Assembly: GCA_902802905.1 (NCBI GenBank)
Contig: CADCNT010000006.1
Location: forward strand, 1 to 64,000
DNA from: an uncultured Erysipelotrichaceae bacterium
GTDB lineage: Bacteria; Bacillota_I; Bacilli_A; RFN20; CAG-826
Reading direction: 5' to 3'
DNA: 64,000 nucleotides
Shown here: piece by piece, positions 1-8,283 of the stretch
Layout: every line of letters begins with the position of its first letter
How positions within the stretch are numbered: the first letter of the stretch is position 1
Notes under the pieces: generated by a model
Seen by the model: the letters and a program-made list of their open reading frames with translations, nothing else
Told to the model about the DNA's origin: nothing
Databases searched by the model: none
Program-made: the position numbers and the translations under genes

Positions 1-105
1 TTATATCATTGCTGTGAAATGAATAACTCACACGGTTCCCAAAGAAAGGATTATAGATGAAGATCAATCAATTCTTTGGTCGAATTCTATAATACAAGGA
101 ATAGT

Positions 106-525
106 ATGTACATTGAAATCACTTATGATGGAAGAATTAGGTCTAAATATTCTTCTGGTGGAAAAAGATTAACTGATAATGTCGAAGTTAATGGTAGCGT
201 TGAATTGGTTGTTAAAGTAGATGATGGACCTATCACTTACTACGATAATAACTATTTTGACACAGCCTCTAGAGGCAAAATTAAGTCTATTGGTAAAACT
301 CAAATTATATATTTTGATGATGGTTGCTACCCTTTCTGTATGGGTAAAGTTAGAAGCATAGGCAACGTTGAAATCTTCTATTATGATAATGAGGCCGGCT
401 CCACAAGTAGAGGCAAAGTTAAATATATTGATGATATCCTCATTACTTATTACGGCAGCGAATTTCCTTCATATAAAGCAGGAAAGCCTAAAGAAATAGG
501 ACATCTTAAATGTGAAATATTATAA
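106..525 (+). CDS. Small beta-repeat protein of unknown function
   Basis: A 139-residue protein that I do not recognise. The start was moved to the ATG at 106 because AAGGA (96-100) lies 5 nt before it; the upstream TTG at 76 has no such site. From about residue 50 it consists of roughly four tandem units of 23-24 residues, each with the pattern GK(I/V)-(K/R)-x-(I/V)-(G/D) followed by an I-x-YYD strand (GKIKSIG, GKVRSIG, GKVKYID, GKPKEIG). This alternating tyrosine and hydrophobic pattern suggests a small beta-solenoid or stacked beta-hairpins. No signal peptide or membrane segment is visible, so a cytoplasmic location is likely. It resembles WG-type or other short beta repeats in style only. 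Confidence 0.7.
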   Translation: MYIEITYDGRIRSKYSSGGKRLTDNVEVNGSVELVVKVDDGPITYYDNNYFDTASRGKIKSIGKTQIIYFDDGCYPFCMGKVRSIGNVEIFYYDNEAGSTSRGKVKYIDDILITYYGSEFPSYKAGKPKEIGHLKCEIL

Positions 526-660
526 TATAAGCCACCCTTGATTGGTTGCTTCTTTATGTTGTCTAGGCGGTCTAGGATCATTAAGGTGAGCCTAATTATG
601 CGATTACGTGTCGAAGCAAACGGCATGTCATAAGTCAAAAGAAGTAGAAATTAAAACCTA

Positions 661-1542
661 TTAAATAATAAATAAGACCATGCCTGTAACAGCAATAGAG
701 GCTTGAATAATATCTGGTAGAGTTGGTTTCTTCTTATACGCAATACAAGCAATAATTAAACCAAATAGCAGCGCTCCACCATTTGATAATGGGAACAATA
801 TTGAAGCAGGAATACGATCAGCGTAAGAATATTGTAAAAACATACCTACGCTATTGACTAAGCCATATATGAATGCAAAAAGTAGGGCCCAAGGATTGAA
901 TAAAACCTTAGTGTTTTCTTTTTTAAATATTGTCATCACTCCAAATGAGATTGTGGTTAAAATAAATATGCACATATACATGTAAAACATGTACTCTTTG
1001 ACTTGTAGGCCTTCTCCAGAAACAATATGGATTTTATTAACTGATCCAAAAAAGCCATTAGAGAAAAACACTGTTAAACATAATATCCAAAAGATAATAG
1101 GCTGCTTTTGTTTTGATTTTCGATTAAATATAATTGGCACAATTAAAGCAATCAAAACTAACAACACACCAATAATATGTGTGATTTTTATTTCCTCTCG
1201 GAAGTATGTAATACCGAATATATAAGCGATACTCATACTACCGGCAACGTTAAATAGAGTGTATATTTCCACTCTTCCTAAAGATAAAGCTTTGATACCC
1301 GCAATTTGTAAAATGATTTGAATAACCGCAGCAATAGAAGCATACATCAATGTGTACCAAGAAAATGAAAGATGGAAACCATTTAATGATAAAAAGACTA
1401 TCGCTCCAGTTAAGCTGAAAATTGAACAGAACAAAAGAATACTTTGAAAACTTTTACTATTCTTGCCTTGATATGCACTTAAGGCAATGAACTGACCGCC
1501 AAATAATACAGTGGATAAGATAATCAATGTGTATTCAAGCAT
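661..1542 (-). CDS. EamA/DMT-family membrane transporter
   Basis: A 293-residue protein with about ten hydrophobic helices and the two-fold repeat layout of the drug/metabolite transporter (EamA) superfamily, whose members export amino acids, sugars or drugs. The usual family length is 280-300 residues, so it looks complete. The substrate cannot be read from the sequence. There is no Shine-Dalgarno; TATAAT (minus strand, 1551-1556) ends 8 nt before the ATG, so the transcript is probably leaderless. It stands alone, divergent from the leader-peptide gene. Confidence 0.8.
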   Translation of the reverse strand: MLEYTLIILSTVLFGGQFIALSAYQGKNSKSFQSILLFCSIFSLTGAIVFLSLNGFHLSFSWYTLMYASIAAVIQIILQIAGIKALSLGRVEIYTLFNVAGSMSIAYIFGITYFREEIKITHIIGVLLVLIALIVPIIFNRKSKQKQPIIFWILCLTVFFSNGFFGSVNKIHIVSGEGLQVKEYMFYMYMCIFILTTISFGVMTIFKKENTKVLFNPWALLFAFIYGLVNSVGMFLQYSYADRIPASILFPLSNGGALLFGLIIACIAYKKKPTLPDIIQASIAVTGMVLFII

Positions 1543-1550
1543 AATGTTAT

Positions 1551-1556
1551 ATTATA
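1551..1556 (-). promoter_or_regulatory. -10 box of the EamA transporter gene
   Basis: TATAAT on the minus strand, 8 nt from the ATG and with no ribosome-binding site between. No convincing -35 is seen. This spacing puts the predicted transcription start within about 2 nt of the start codon. Confidence 0.5.
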
Positions 1557-1614
1557 AACAGAAATTACAATCGAGAAGTTAAATAATATCTATTTGCTTA
1601 TGATTGTGGCACAT

Positions 1615-1643
1615 TTGTGACAACATGTGTGATAGCATATAAC
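1615..1643 (+). promoter_or_regulatory. Promoter of the Nif11-like leader gene
   Basis: TTGTGA (1615-1620), a 17-nt spacer and TATAAC (1638-1643). The -35 is the right end of a 16-base motif TGTGGCACATTTGTGA (1605-1620), which recurs with one mismatch at 9432-9447 before the potassium-channel gene. Confidence 0.5.
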
Positions 1644-1664
1644 TAACAAAGGAGAACTTTGATA

Positions 1665-1952
1665 ATGAAAGAAGAATTATTAAAAGGTTTAACTGAAGAA
1701 CAAATCGCAAAACTCAAAGCCTGCAAAAGCCAAGAAGAAATTTTAAAGCTTGCTAAAGAAGAAGGCGTTGAACTTACAGATGAACAACTAGCCGCTATTA
1801 GTGGTGGATGTGGCAAATCAAAAGAATGGTACGAAATTGACAATATGCAATGCCCAGAATGTCTCAATAGACATTGCATGGAAAAAGTGTCAGAAGCATG
1901 GTATAGATGCAAGTATTGCAACAAAATTACAGTTAATAAGAATTTAAGCTAA
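1665..1952 (+). CDS. Nif11-like leader peptide with zinc-ribbon-like C-terminus
   Basis: A 95-residue peptide. Residues 1-48 form a Nif11-type leader: amphipathic helix, acidic LTDEQLAAI, then the double glycine S-G-G (47-48), where a C39-type peptidase would cut. The remaining 47 residues begin with Cys49 and carry CPEC (63-66), Cys71 and CKYC (82-85), a spacing typical of a Cys4 zinc ribbon rather than of a lanthipeptide core. The ATG at 1665 was chosen because AAAGGAG (1648-1654) precedes it; the TTG at 1659 is in frame but too close to that site. No modification enzyme, peptidase or exporter lies nearby, so processing, if any, would be by enzymes encoded elsewhere. Confidence 0.8.
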   Translation: MKEELLKGLTEEQIAKLKACKSQEEILKLAKEEGVELTDEQLAAISGGCGKSKEWYEIDNMQCPECLNRHCMEKVSEAWYRCKYCNKITVNKNLS

Positions 1953-2081
1953 TTTAAACAAAGCAAGAAATTTGAAATTAAATACATAGATTCCGCTTAT
2001 TCTGCATTCTATGAATTTATTGAAAATAATTACACATATATTTTCTATACATATAGTTGTGACTAAATCGCTAAGTGCAGT

Positions 2082-2127
2082 AAAAAGCACGACGTGGTAT
2101 CTTTATTACCAAGCCGTGCTTTTTTTC
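2082..2127. terminator. Bidirectional intrinsic terminator
   Basis: Long hairpin with arms AAAGCACG and CGTGCTTT and an inner TGGTA/TACCA stem, flanked by A and T runs on opposite sides. It can end both the leader-peptide transcript and the convergent phosphorelay operon. A separate weak dyad, CATAGA...TCTATG, lies upstream at about 1986-2013 without a T run. Confidence 0.85.
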
Positions 2128-2129
2128 TT

Positions 2130-2492
2130 CTATTTTTTTAAAAATTTTTCAATCTGTGAGACCACAAATTCATATTCGCTCTTGTAGTCGTTAACTTCTT
2201 TATCAATATTGATTGATGCGTTAACGTCTTTATTCCTTGTTGCCTCAACAACAGGAACTATCTTATTAAATAAGGCTGTTAGAGCAAGATTTCCGGTGAC
2301 TCCTTTCAAGGAGTGGGCGGCAGCAAAAACGCCTGGATAATCGTGCTTTTCATAGGCTAAAAATAAATCCTGGGAAGCGTTGTTGGCCACAAACTTGCCA
2401 AGCATTCTTTTGATGAACTCATCCATCATCATCATGTTGATTGCGGCTTGATAATCGCAATTGATACTTTCGTAAAAATCTTTAACTGTCAT
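2130..2492 (-). CDS. Stand-alone Hpt phosphotransfer protein
   Basis: A 120-residue all-helical protein with the histidine phosphotransfer signature AAHSLKG; the phospho-accepting residue is His60. Hpt proteins shuttle phosphate between a hybrid kinase receiver and a terminal response regulator. It is the last gene of a three-gene operon with the hybrid kinase (4167-6725) and the receiver-EAL protein (2495-4165), separated from the latter by only 2 nt. The context supports the relay kinase, receiver 2, Hpt, receiver-EAL. It ends at the terminator 2082-2127. Confidence 0.88.
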   Translation of the reverse strand: MTVKDFYESINCDYQAAINMMMMDEFIKRMLGKFVANNASQDLFLAYEKHDYPGVFAAAHSLKGVTGNLALTALFNKIVPVVEATRNKDVNASINIDKEVNDYKSEYEFVVSQIEKFLKK

Positions 2493-2494
2493 AA

Positions 2495-4165
2495 TTACTC
2501 TTTTTTTAATAATTCTTCAAAATCTAACGCTGGTAGTGGCTTAGAGAAATAATAGCCTTGGATGACATCACAGCCACTATCTTTTAAGAACTTATAATGT
2601 TCTTCAGTTTCTACCCCTTCAGCAACACTTATTGCATCAAATCGGTGTGTGATGTCAATAATCAATTTAATAATCTCTTTGTTCTTTGGATTGCTATCCA
2701 TTTTACGGATGAATCCCATATCGATCTTTAAGACATCAAATGGAATCATAGATAAGGTATTTAAACTGGAATAGCCAGATCCAAAGTCGTCAATTTCGAC
2801 CTTAAACCCTTTGCTCCTCAGCTCTTTTGCTAATTTGATGATGTTTTCGTCACTCACTCCGAAGGCACTTTCTGTAATTTCTAGATAGTACTTATCGTGT
2901 GGAATATGATACTTAGCAACAATCTTCATGATTTCATCAATTAAGTATGGATTAAAGACATCAACACGTGAGATGTTTACTGATACTGGTATATATCTTT
3001 GATATTTCTCGTGCCACTCTGACATTTGTCTAGCGACTTCTTCAAAGATATATCTATCTAGTTGCTGAATAAGACCATTTGTTTCAAATAGAGGGATAAA
3101 ATCACCCGGAGAAACCATTCCATATTCAGGATGGAACCATCTTACTAGAGCTTCTGCACTAGATAAGGTGTTTTTTGGCCCTTGAATACTATATTTAGGT
3201 TGATAAAAGACTTTGAATTCTTTGTTGCTCAAAGACTTTTCAAATGCAGCAACAAGTTTTTCATTAAAAGAGGCCTTGTCTTGTGCTTCTTTATCAAAGA
3301 TAGCAACAAAATTATTAATATCTTTGATACTAGTTCTTGTTGCGCCCGCTCTTCCGATTGCGATATCTATTTCAATGTTTGGATCAACATTAGGATAGAT
3401 ACCAATTCTGACATGAGCGTTCATCTTCTTTATCTTTTCATTTAATGTATTTGCAAGTTCATCGTGATTATCTTGGTGCAAACAATACACTGCAAGGACG
3501 TCACTATTAACTCGACCAGCGATTCCTGATACTTTTCTGATGTAAGCATTAATGATATTGACCATCTCTAAGATGACTTGGTCACCATATTTTCTACCAT
3601 ATAATTCATTTACTAAATGGAAGCCGTGTATATCGATGGAAATCATGTCTTTAGCGTCATGAGGATATTTAATATCAAATTGATGACAATATTTCTTAAA
3701 GAACTCGAAGGAGTATAAGTTTGTTAGTTTATCTTTTTTGAATTCTTTAATAACGCTTTTATCTTCGGATAATTCAATCATTCTTGCGATACGGGCAATA
3801 ATAATATCCGGGTTATCATATGGCTTTTTGATGAAGTCATTTGCACCAAGTAAGAAACATTCTTTTTCGATTTCTTTTTCAGATGTCATGATGACAAAAG
3901 GAATCCTTTTTAACTTAGCGTCTTTTTGTCTTACTTTTAAAACATCGATACCACTCATAATTGGCATCATCACATCTAAAAGCACTAAATCGATGACATC
4001 ATGTTCTTCATGAATGATATCTAAACATTCTTTACCGTTATAGGCGCGTCTAATTTCAAATGCATCACTTAAAATAGCAGATAAGATATCTCCATTGATT
4101 TCATCATCATCAACGATGAGAACTCTTCTTTTACTTTCTAAATCTTTTTCTTTAAGGTCAACCAT
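2495..4165 (-). CDS. Response regulator: receiver, degenerate GGDEF, EAL
   Basis: A 556-residue three-domain regulator. The receiver (about 12-130) keeps the acidic pair DDD, phospho-acceptor Asp64 (LLDVMMP), Thr of MTSE and Lys of KKPYD. The middle domain has GGDEF topology, but the signature reads RVNSDVLA, so diguanylate cyclase activity is unlikely. The EAL domain keeps EALVRW, SVNISR, TES, DDFGSGYSSL, LKID and AEGVE, the metal and catalytic residues of active c-di-GMP phosphodiesterases. Predicted role: phosphorylation-controlled breakdown of c-di-GMP. The ATG at 4165 is preferred over GTG at 4174 because AGGTGA lies 5 nt before it; it begins 1 nt after the kinase stop codon. Confidence 0.88.
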   Translation of the reverse strand: MVDLKEKDLESKRRVLIVDDDEINGDILSAILSDAFEIRRAYNGKECLDIIHEEHDVIDLVLLDVMMPIMSGIDVLKVRQKDAKLKRIPFVIMTSEKEIEKECFLLGANDFIKKPYDNPDIIIARIARMIELSEDKSVIKEFKKDKLTNLYSFEFFKKYCHQFDIKYPHDAKDMISIDIHGFHLVNELYGRKYGDQVILEMVNIINAYIRKVSGIAGRVNSDVLAVYCLHQDNHDELANTLNEKIKKMNAHVRIGIYPNVDPNIEIDIAIGRAGATRTSIKDINNFVAIFDKEAQDKASFNEKLVAAFEKSLSNKEFKVFYQPKYSIQGPKNTLSSAEALVRWFHPEYGMVSPGDFIPLFETNGLIQQLDRYIFEEVARQMSEWHEKYQRYIPVSVNISRVDVFNPYLIDEIMKIVAKYHIPHDKYYLEITESAFGVSDENIIKLAKELRSKGFKVEIDDFGSGYSSLNTLSMIPFDVLKIDMGFIRKMDSNPKNKEIIKLIIDITHRFDAISVAEGVETEEHYKFLKDSGCDVIQGYYFSKPLPALDFEELLKKE

Positions 4166-4166
4166 G

Positions 4167-6725
4167 TTATTCACCTGTTTTATTACTAACTACTTTTCTA
4201 ATTTCCGCTAAAACTAATTTTGGATCGATAGGTTTAGCAATATGTCCATTCATTCCTGCATTTAAACATTCTGCAACATTCTCAGAGAATGCATCAGCAG
4301 TCATGGCAACGATTGGTACATTTTTAGCATACTCAAAGTCAAGTTTTCTAATGGCTCTAGTTGCGTCTAATCCATTCATCACAGGCATTTGAATATCCAT
4401 AAATACAAGGTCATATGGACAGTCATTTCCTTGGTCTTTGATAAGCTCATAAGCAACCTTGCCGTTTTCCGCTCGTGAGCATGTGCAACCATACATTTCT
4501 AAGATAGTGGAAACGACTTCCCAGTTAATGTCATTATCTTCAACAATGAGAATGTTAGCGTGAACTTGTTCTGCCTCTTCACTGAGCTTGTTGTCTTTAT
4601 TTCCCCCAATCGCATTATCAATGCTTTCATAGGTTCTGCTTCTAAAGTATGGTTTAGAAACAAAGCCATCAAAACAATCTTCTTTATTCTCTAATTTGAT
4701 TTCGGAAGAATCATATGTAGAAACAAGAATAATTGGAGATTTGTCGATATTTTTGAGTTTTTTCGCGAGTTTTAAGACATCAATTTCTTTATCAACCCAG
4801 TCAATAATAACAACCTTATAATCTTTAGAATTGATTTTCTCCATAGCCTCTTTTTCACTAGATGCAACATCAACATTTGCCCCTAAAGATTCGATAGATT
4901 CTTCAGCATCAACAAGGGCGATTTGATCGCTATCGACAACTAAAATATCGACTTGTGGTAAGCTTTCTTCTTCTTGTGGTTTTTCTCCAAGAGGGATGTC
5001 TAAAGTAACAGTGAAAGTAGTGCCTTCACCTAGTTTGCTCTTGCAGTCAATTGTCCCGTTCATTAAGTCGACCATTTGTTTAGTGATTGCTAGTCCTAAA
5101 CCTGTTCCTTGAATGGAGTTAACTCTACTATCGGTAGCACGTGAGAATGGGGTGTATAGTTTGCTTATAAATTCTTCAGACATGCCAATGCCATTATCTT
5201 CAACGATAAAGATGAGTTTGACGCATCCTTCTTTTTCACTTTCTTCTTCTTTAACATAGACAGTGACTTTGCCGTTTTCATTGGTGTACTTTAAAGCATT
5301 GCTGACTAGGTTATTAAAGATTTGGCTTAATCTTAATTCATCTGCATATAGCCATTCACTGGTGAAGTTTCTCACTCTAAAGTGGAAATCAATATGTTTT
5401 GCTTTCACCATTGGCTGAGAAATATTAATGAGATTTTCAAAAGTGTTAACAACATAGAAAGATAATGGGTTCATTACAACTTTACCGCTTTCTACTTTTG
5501 AAATATCTAGAATATCGTTAATTAAAGTTAATAAGTGATTACTAGCGGATTCAATTTTATTTAAAGCATCCTTTGTGGACTCTGGATTATTTTCATTCTT
5601 TTTGGCAATTGTGGTTAAACCAACAATGGCGTTCATTGGCGTTCTAATATCATGTGACATTGTGCTTAAGAAGTCGGTTTTAGCTTTGTTAGCACTATCC
5701 GCCATTGCAGCAGCGGATTTTAAACTCTTATTCAATGTAAGGAGAATAACTAAGTCGATGATGAAAAGCATCGCTAAACCAGCGCCGATGGTGCCAATAA
5801 CAACCCAATCCACATGGACTTCATTAATATCTGCTAAAGGAAGATAAGTAAGAATAGTCCAATCTTCAATTCCATTTATTTGCGAATAAGCGATGAACGC
5901 TCTCTGCTTGGAATGGTTAAGCATTGTGATGTAGCCACTACCATTGGTGATGGTATTTTTGAGTTGCTCAATAGTGGTTGGGGTAGTGGTGTTATAGGAC
6001 TTGTAGTACTCATAGAAGTTATCATTATAGAAAGAGTTTCCCGCTAAAATATATTTTCCTTCCGAATCAATAATAGCGACTTCTAAGTGATTAAAAGAAC
6101 CAGATGGGAATGCCCATTTATTCCTTAAGGTTGATAATAAGACAACACGAAGTAAATAGGCGTCTATTTGTTTGGTGTTATCATCTGGATCTACCAATTT
6201 GACTTCCGTATAGAACGCTAAAGACTTACTAATGTTGATTGGATTCATATATGAAGAAGAGATGTTCATTCCTTCGCTAGCGGAAGAAAAGACATCGTTC
6301 TTGATACTGTTATAATCAACAGAATTATCGCTTGTATTGTTTTTAGGCTTTGTGGAATAACCCTTTAATGCCTGTGAGCCAGTTTTATAAACAATATGAC
6401 CCATAACTGTTTCATCAGTAATGGATTCTTTTACAAATGCAATAGCCTCATCCATGGTCTTGGGACTATTTTTTTCTGCTTCATTATTCAGATAATTGGC
6501 CCAAGAACGACATAAATGACTTTCTCCAATGAGATAGTTATTTGTCATGCTTCCTAATGAAACATTAGTGTTTAAAAAGATTTGTCTATTGTTCGCTCTT
6601 GTTCGTTCATTAGAACTTCTTATATACATAAATTCGCCAAAGAACAAAGCTAAAACGAAAAGCACATTAATTGTAATAATGAAAATGTTTGCGGATTTAC
6701 TAATCAGTCTTTTTTTCGTCGACAT
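4167..6725 (-). CDS. Membrane hybrid histidine kinase with two receivers
   Basis: An 852-residue sensor kinase. TM1 (about 13-35) and TM2 (about 306-332) enclose an extracytoplasmic domain of about 270 residues that resembles a Cache sensor. The HisKA domain carries STMSHDIRTP with phospho-accepting His358, followed by an HATPase domain with N, G1 (DNGIGM) and G2 (GTGLGL) boxes. The first receiver (about 615-725) is degenerate: the phospho-acceptor region reads IIDWVDKE. The second (about 745-848) is canonical, with Asp777 in FMDIQMP. Divergent from a solute-binding lipoprotein at 6815, which may present a ligand to the sensor (inference). TATAAC 6 nt before the ATG and no ribosome-binding site suggest a leaderless start. 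Confidence 0.9.
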   Translation of the reverse strand: MSTKKRLISKSANIFIITINVLFVLALFFGEFMYIRSSNERTRANNRQIFLNTNVSLGSMTNNYLIGESHLCRSWANYLNNEAEKNSPKTMDEAIAFVKESITDETVMGHIVYKTGSQALKGYSTKPKNNTSDNSVDYNSIKNDVFSSASEGMNISSSYMNPINISKSLAFYTEVKLVDPDDNTKQIDAYLLRVVLLSTLRNKWAFPSGSFNHLEVAIIDSEGKYILAGNSFYNDNFYEYYKSYNTTTPTTIEQLKNTITNGSGYITMLNHSKQRAFIAYSQINGIEDWTILTYLPLADINEVHVDWVVIGTIGAGLAMLFIIDLVILLTLNKSLKSAAAMADSANKAKTDFLSTMSHDIRTPMNAIVGLTTIAKKNENNPESTKDALNKIESASNHLLTLINDILDISKVESGKVVMNPLSFYVVNTFENLINISQPMVKAKHIDFHFRVRNFTSEWLYADELRLSQIFNNLVSNALKYTNENGKVTVYVKEEESEKEGCVKLIFIVEDNGIGMSEEFISKLYTPFSRATDSRVNSIQGTGLGLAITKQMVDLMNGTIDCKSKLGEGTTFTVTLDIPLGEKPQEEESLPQVDILVVDSDQIALVDAEESIESLGANVDVASSEKEAMEKINSKDYKVVIIDWVDKEIDVLKLAKKLKNIDKSPIILVSTYDSSEIKLENKEDCFDGFVSKPYFRSRTYESIDNAIGGNKDNKLSEEAEQVHANILIVEDNDINWEVVSTILEMYGCTCSRAENGKVAYELIKDQGNDCPYDLVFMDIQMPVMNGLDATRAIRKLDFEYAKNVPIVAMTADAFSENVAECLNAGMNGHIAKPIDPKLVLAEIRKVVSNKTGE

Positions 6726-6814
6726 AATCGAGTTATATGTATTTTACTATCTTTTATATAAAGTATAAATATTGTATTATTTCTTCAGTTGGAAAAACTA
6801 AACAGGAGAAAGTT

Positions 6815-8071
6815 ATGAAAAGACTATCTATTTGTATGTTTTTATGTGTCGGCGCCTTGTCGATTCCTGCCTGTCAAAAGACTGATGCAAAGAAATTTGT
6901 GCCAGAATTAGACAAGAACACTGAAGGCAGCATTATGGTTAGGGGCCACTATGAAAACTTCGAGGCCCTTACTGAAGAATTTATAAAGTTTAATGCTTAT
7001 TATCCAAAAGTGGAAATGAGCTATGAATATGATAAAAACCACAAGAAAAATATTCTTGATGCATTAAATGGTGATACTCCACCGGATATCTTCTTTACTT
7101 ATTCTTCACTTGATTTCTCAACTTTGGATGAGTTTACAGAAGACTTATCAGATCCTGAATTAGGGTTTGACCTAACATGTATCAGAGATAGTTTGATTTA
7201 TAAAGATAACAACGACAAGGTTCCATATCTTCCAATTTACACAACTTCATTTGGAATGATGATTAATGAAAACCTTTTCAAGAAACACAACATTAAAGTT
7301 CCTACTACTTATGATGGTTTAGTTAAAGCTTGCCAAGACTTTATGGCTAAAGGTGTTCAATACCCAATCTTAGGCCATAACAGCATGGTTTTATACCCTT
7401 TATATTTCCCACACTTCTTAGCTAGTATCAAAGATAATCCAACCGCGATTAACGCTTTGAACTCTATGAGTGAAGGCTGTGGAGAATACGCTAGAGAAAG
7501 CCTTACCTTAGCCAAAGACTTTATAGATCGTGGATTCGTCAATAAAGAAGAATGCGCAAAGATTGGTGATGACTATAACAAGACCATCCTCCGCTTCTTT
7601 GAAGGCGATGTTCCAATGATGTTGGCTAAAGGCTCCAGTTTCTCTGGAACTGAAAAAAGAGAATCTCAATCTGAAGCCTATAGCGCTAACCCATTCAATT
7701 ACAGTTTTGTCCCAGTCCCATCAACTGATAAAGGTGGATACTTCTATAACACAGTTGAATTATGTTTCTCAGTTAATAAAAAGAGCGTAAACCTTGATAT
7801 GGCTAATGAATTCATTCGTTTCTTATTATCGTCTAATGGCTTAGGACTTAATCGTATGGCTAAAGCCAAACGTATGATTACTCCATGCAAAAACTTATCT
7901 TATGATAGTGCTTATGCCGCGTTTAATAAGATTGACGCCAGTCGTACATTCACTCCTTCGCAAATCGGATTAGCGGATAAACCAGATCAACAAGTTAGAA
8001 AAGCAGGCACCGCTGTTTGTCTTGAAGATAAAACTGTCGATTACGTTATAACGAATTTTGCAACACTATAA
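6815..8071 (+). CDS. Extracellular solute-binding lipoprotein, family 1 type
   Basis: A 418-residue lipoprotein: signal peptide, lipobox ending IPAC with lipidated Cys20, then a type-1 sugar ABC binding-protein fold (early IMVRGHYENFEALTEEF strand-helix, later PVPSTDKGG and the hinge-region helices). The start at 6815 has AGGAG 6 nt upstream; the longer frame from 6737 would bury the signal peptide. No permease or ATPase genes adjoin it, and it diverges from the hybrid kinase, so it could serve as a sensor accessory instead of, or as well as, a transporter component. A plausible promoter TTTATA-N16-TATTAT lies in the 90-nt divergent gap. Closed by the terminator at 8085. Confidence 0.85.
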   Translation: MKRLSICMFLCVGALSIPACQKTDAKKFVPELDKNTEGSIMVRGHYENFEALTEEFIKFNAYYPKVEMSYEYDKNHKKNILDALNGDTPPDIFFTYSSLDFSTLDEFTEDLSDPELGFDLTCIRDSLIYKDNNDKVPYLPIYTTSFGMMINENLFKKHNIKVPTTYDGLVKACQDFMAKGVQYPILGHNSMVLYPLYFPHFLASIKDNPTAINALNSMSEGCGEYARESLTLAKDFIDRGFVNKEECAKIGDDYNKTILRFFEGDVPMMLAKGSSFSGTEKRESQSEAYSANPFNYSFVPVPSTDKGGYFYNTVELCFSVNKKSVNLDMANEFIRFLLSSNGLGLNRMAKAKRMITPCKNLSYDSAYAAFNKIDASRTFTPSQIGLADKPDQQVRKAGTAVCLEDKTVDYVITNFATL

Positions 8072-8084
8072 AAACCTAAAAAAG

Positions 8085-8113
8085 AGCCACCCACTTCAAA
8101 CGGGTGGCTTTTT
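8085..8113 (+). terminator. Intrinsic terminator
   Basis: Perfect 8-bp stem AGCCACCC / GGGTGGCT with a 9-nt loop and a following T run, 14 nt after the binding-protein stop codon. Confidence 0.9.
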
Positions 8114-8240
8114 GACAACCAATTACTTTTTCTAAACTTGACTTATTATATAACATTGAGACAATCATTAATGATACAATGGCTAAAGAAGGTTCGTTTT
8201 AATTGTTCATATAATCTCCAAAGTCCGAAAAAACTTGAAA

Positions 8241-8266
8241 ATTGCACTTTGGAATTGCATTTTGGA
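8241..8266 (+). repeat. Tandem 13-bp direct repeat in the alkD-like leader
   Basis: ATTGCACTTTGGA followed directly by ATTGCATTTTGGA, one mismatch, ending 17 nt before the ATG of the AlkD-like gene and downstream of a possible TATAAT at 8210-8215. Confidence 0.6.
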
Positions 8267-8283
8267 AATTAAAGAGGAAAACA

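Noticed and set aside
1-60. Possible C-terminal end of a gene entering from the left (open frame to TGA at 58-60)
   Set aside because: Only 19 codons are visible and nothing in them identifies a protein; it could be chance.
6737-6814. Longer N-terminus for the binding lipoprotein
   Set aside because: It would cross the promoter region and place 26 residues before an otherwise ideal lipoprotein signal peptide with its own AGGAG site.
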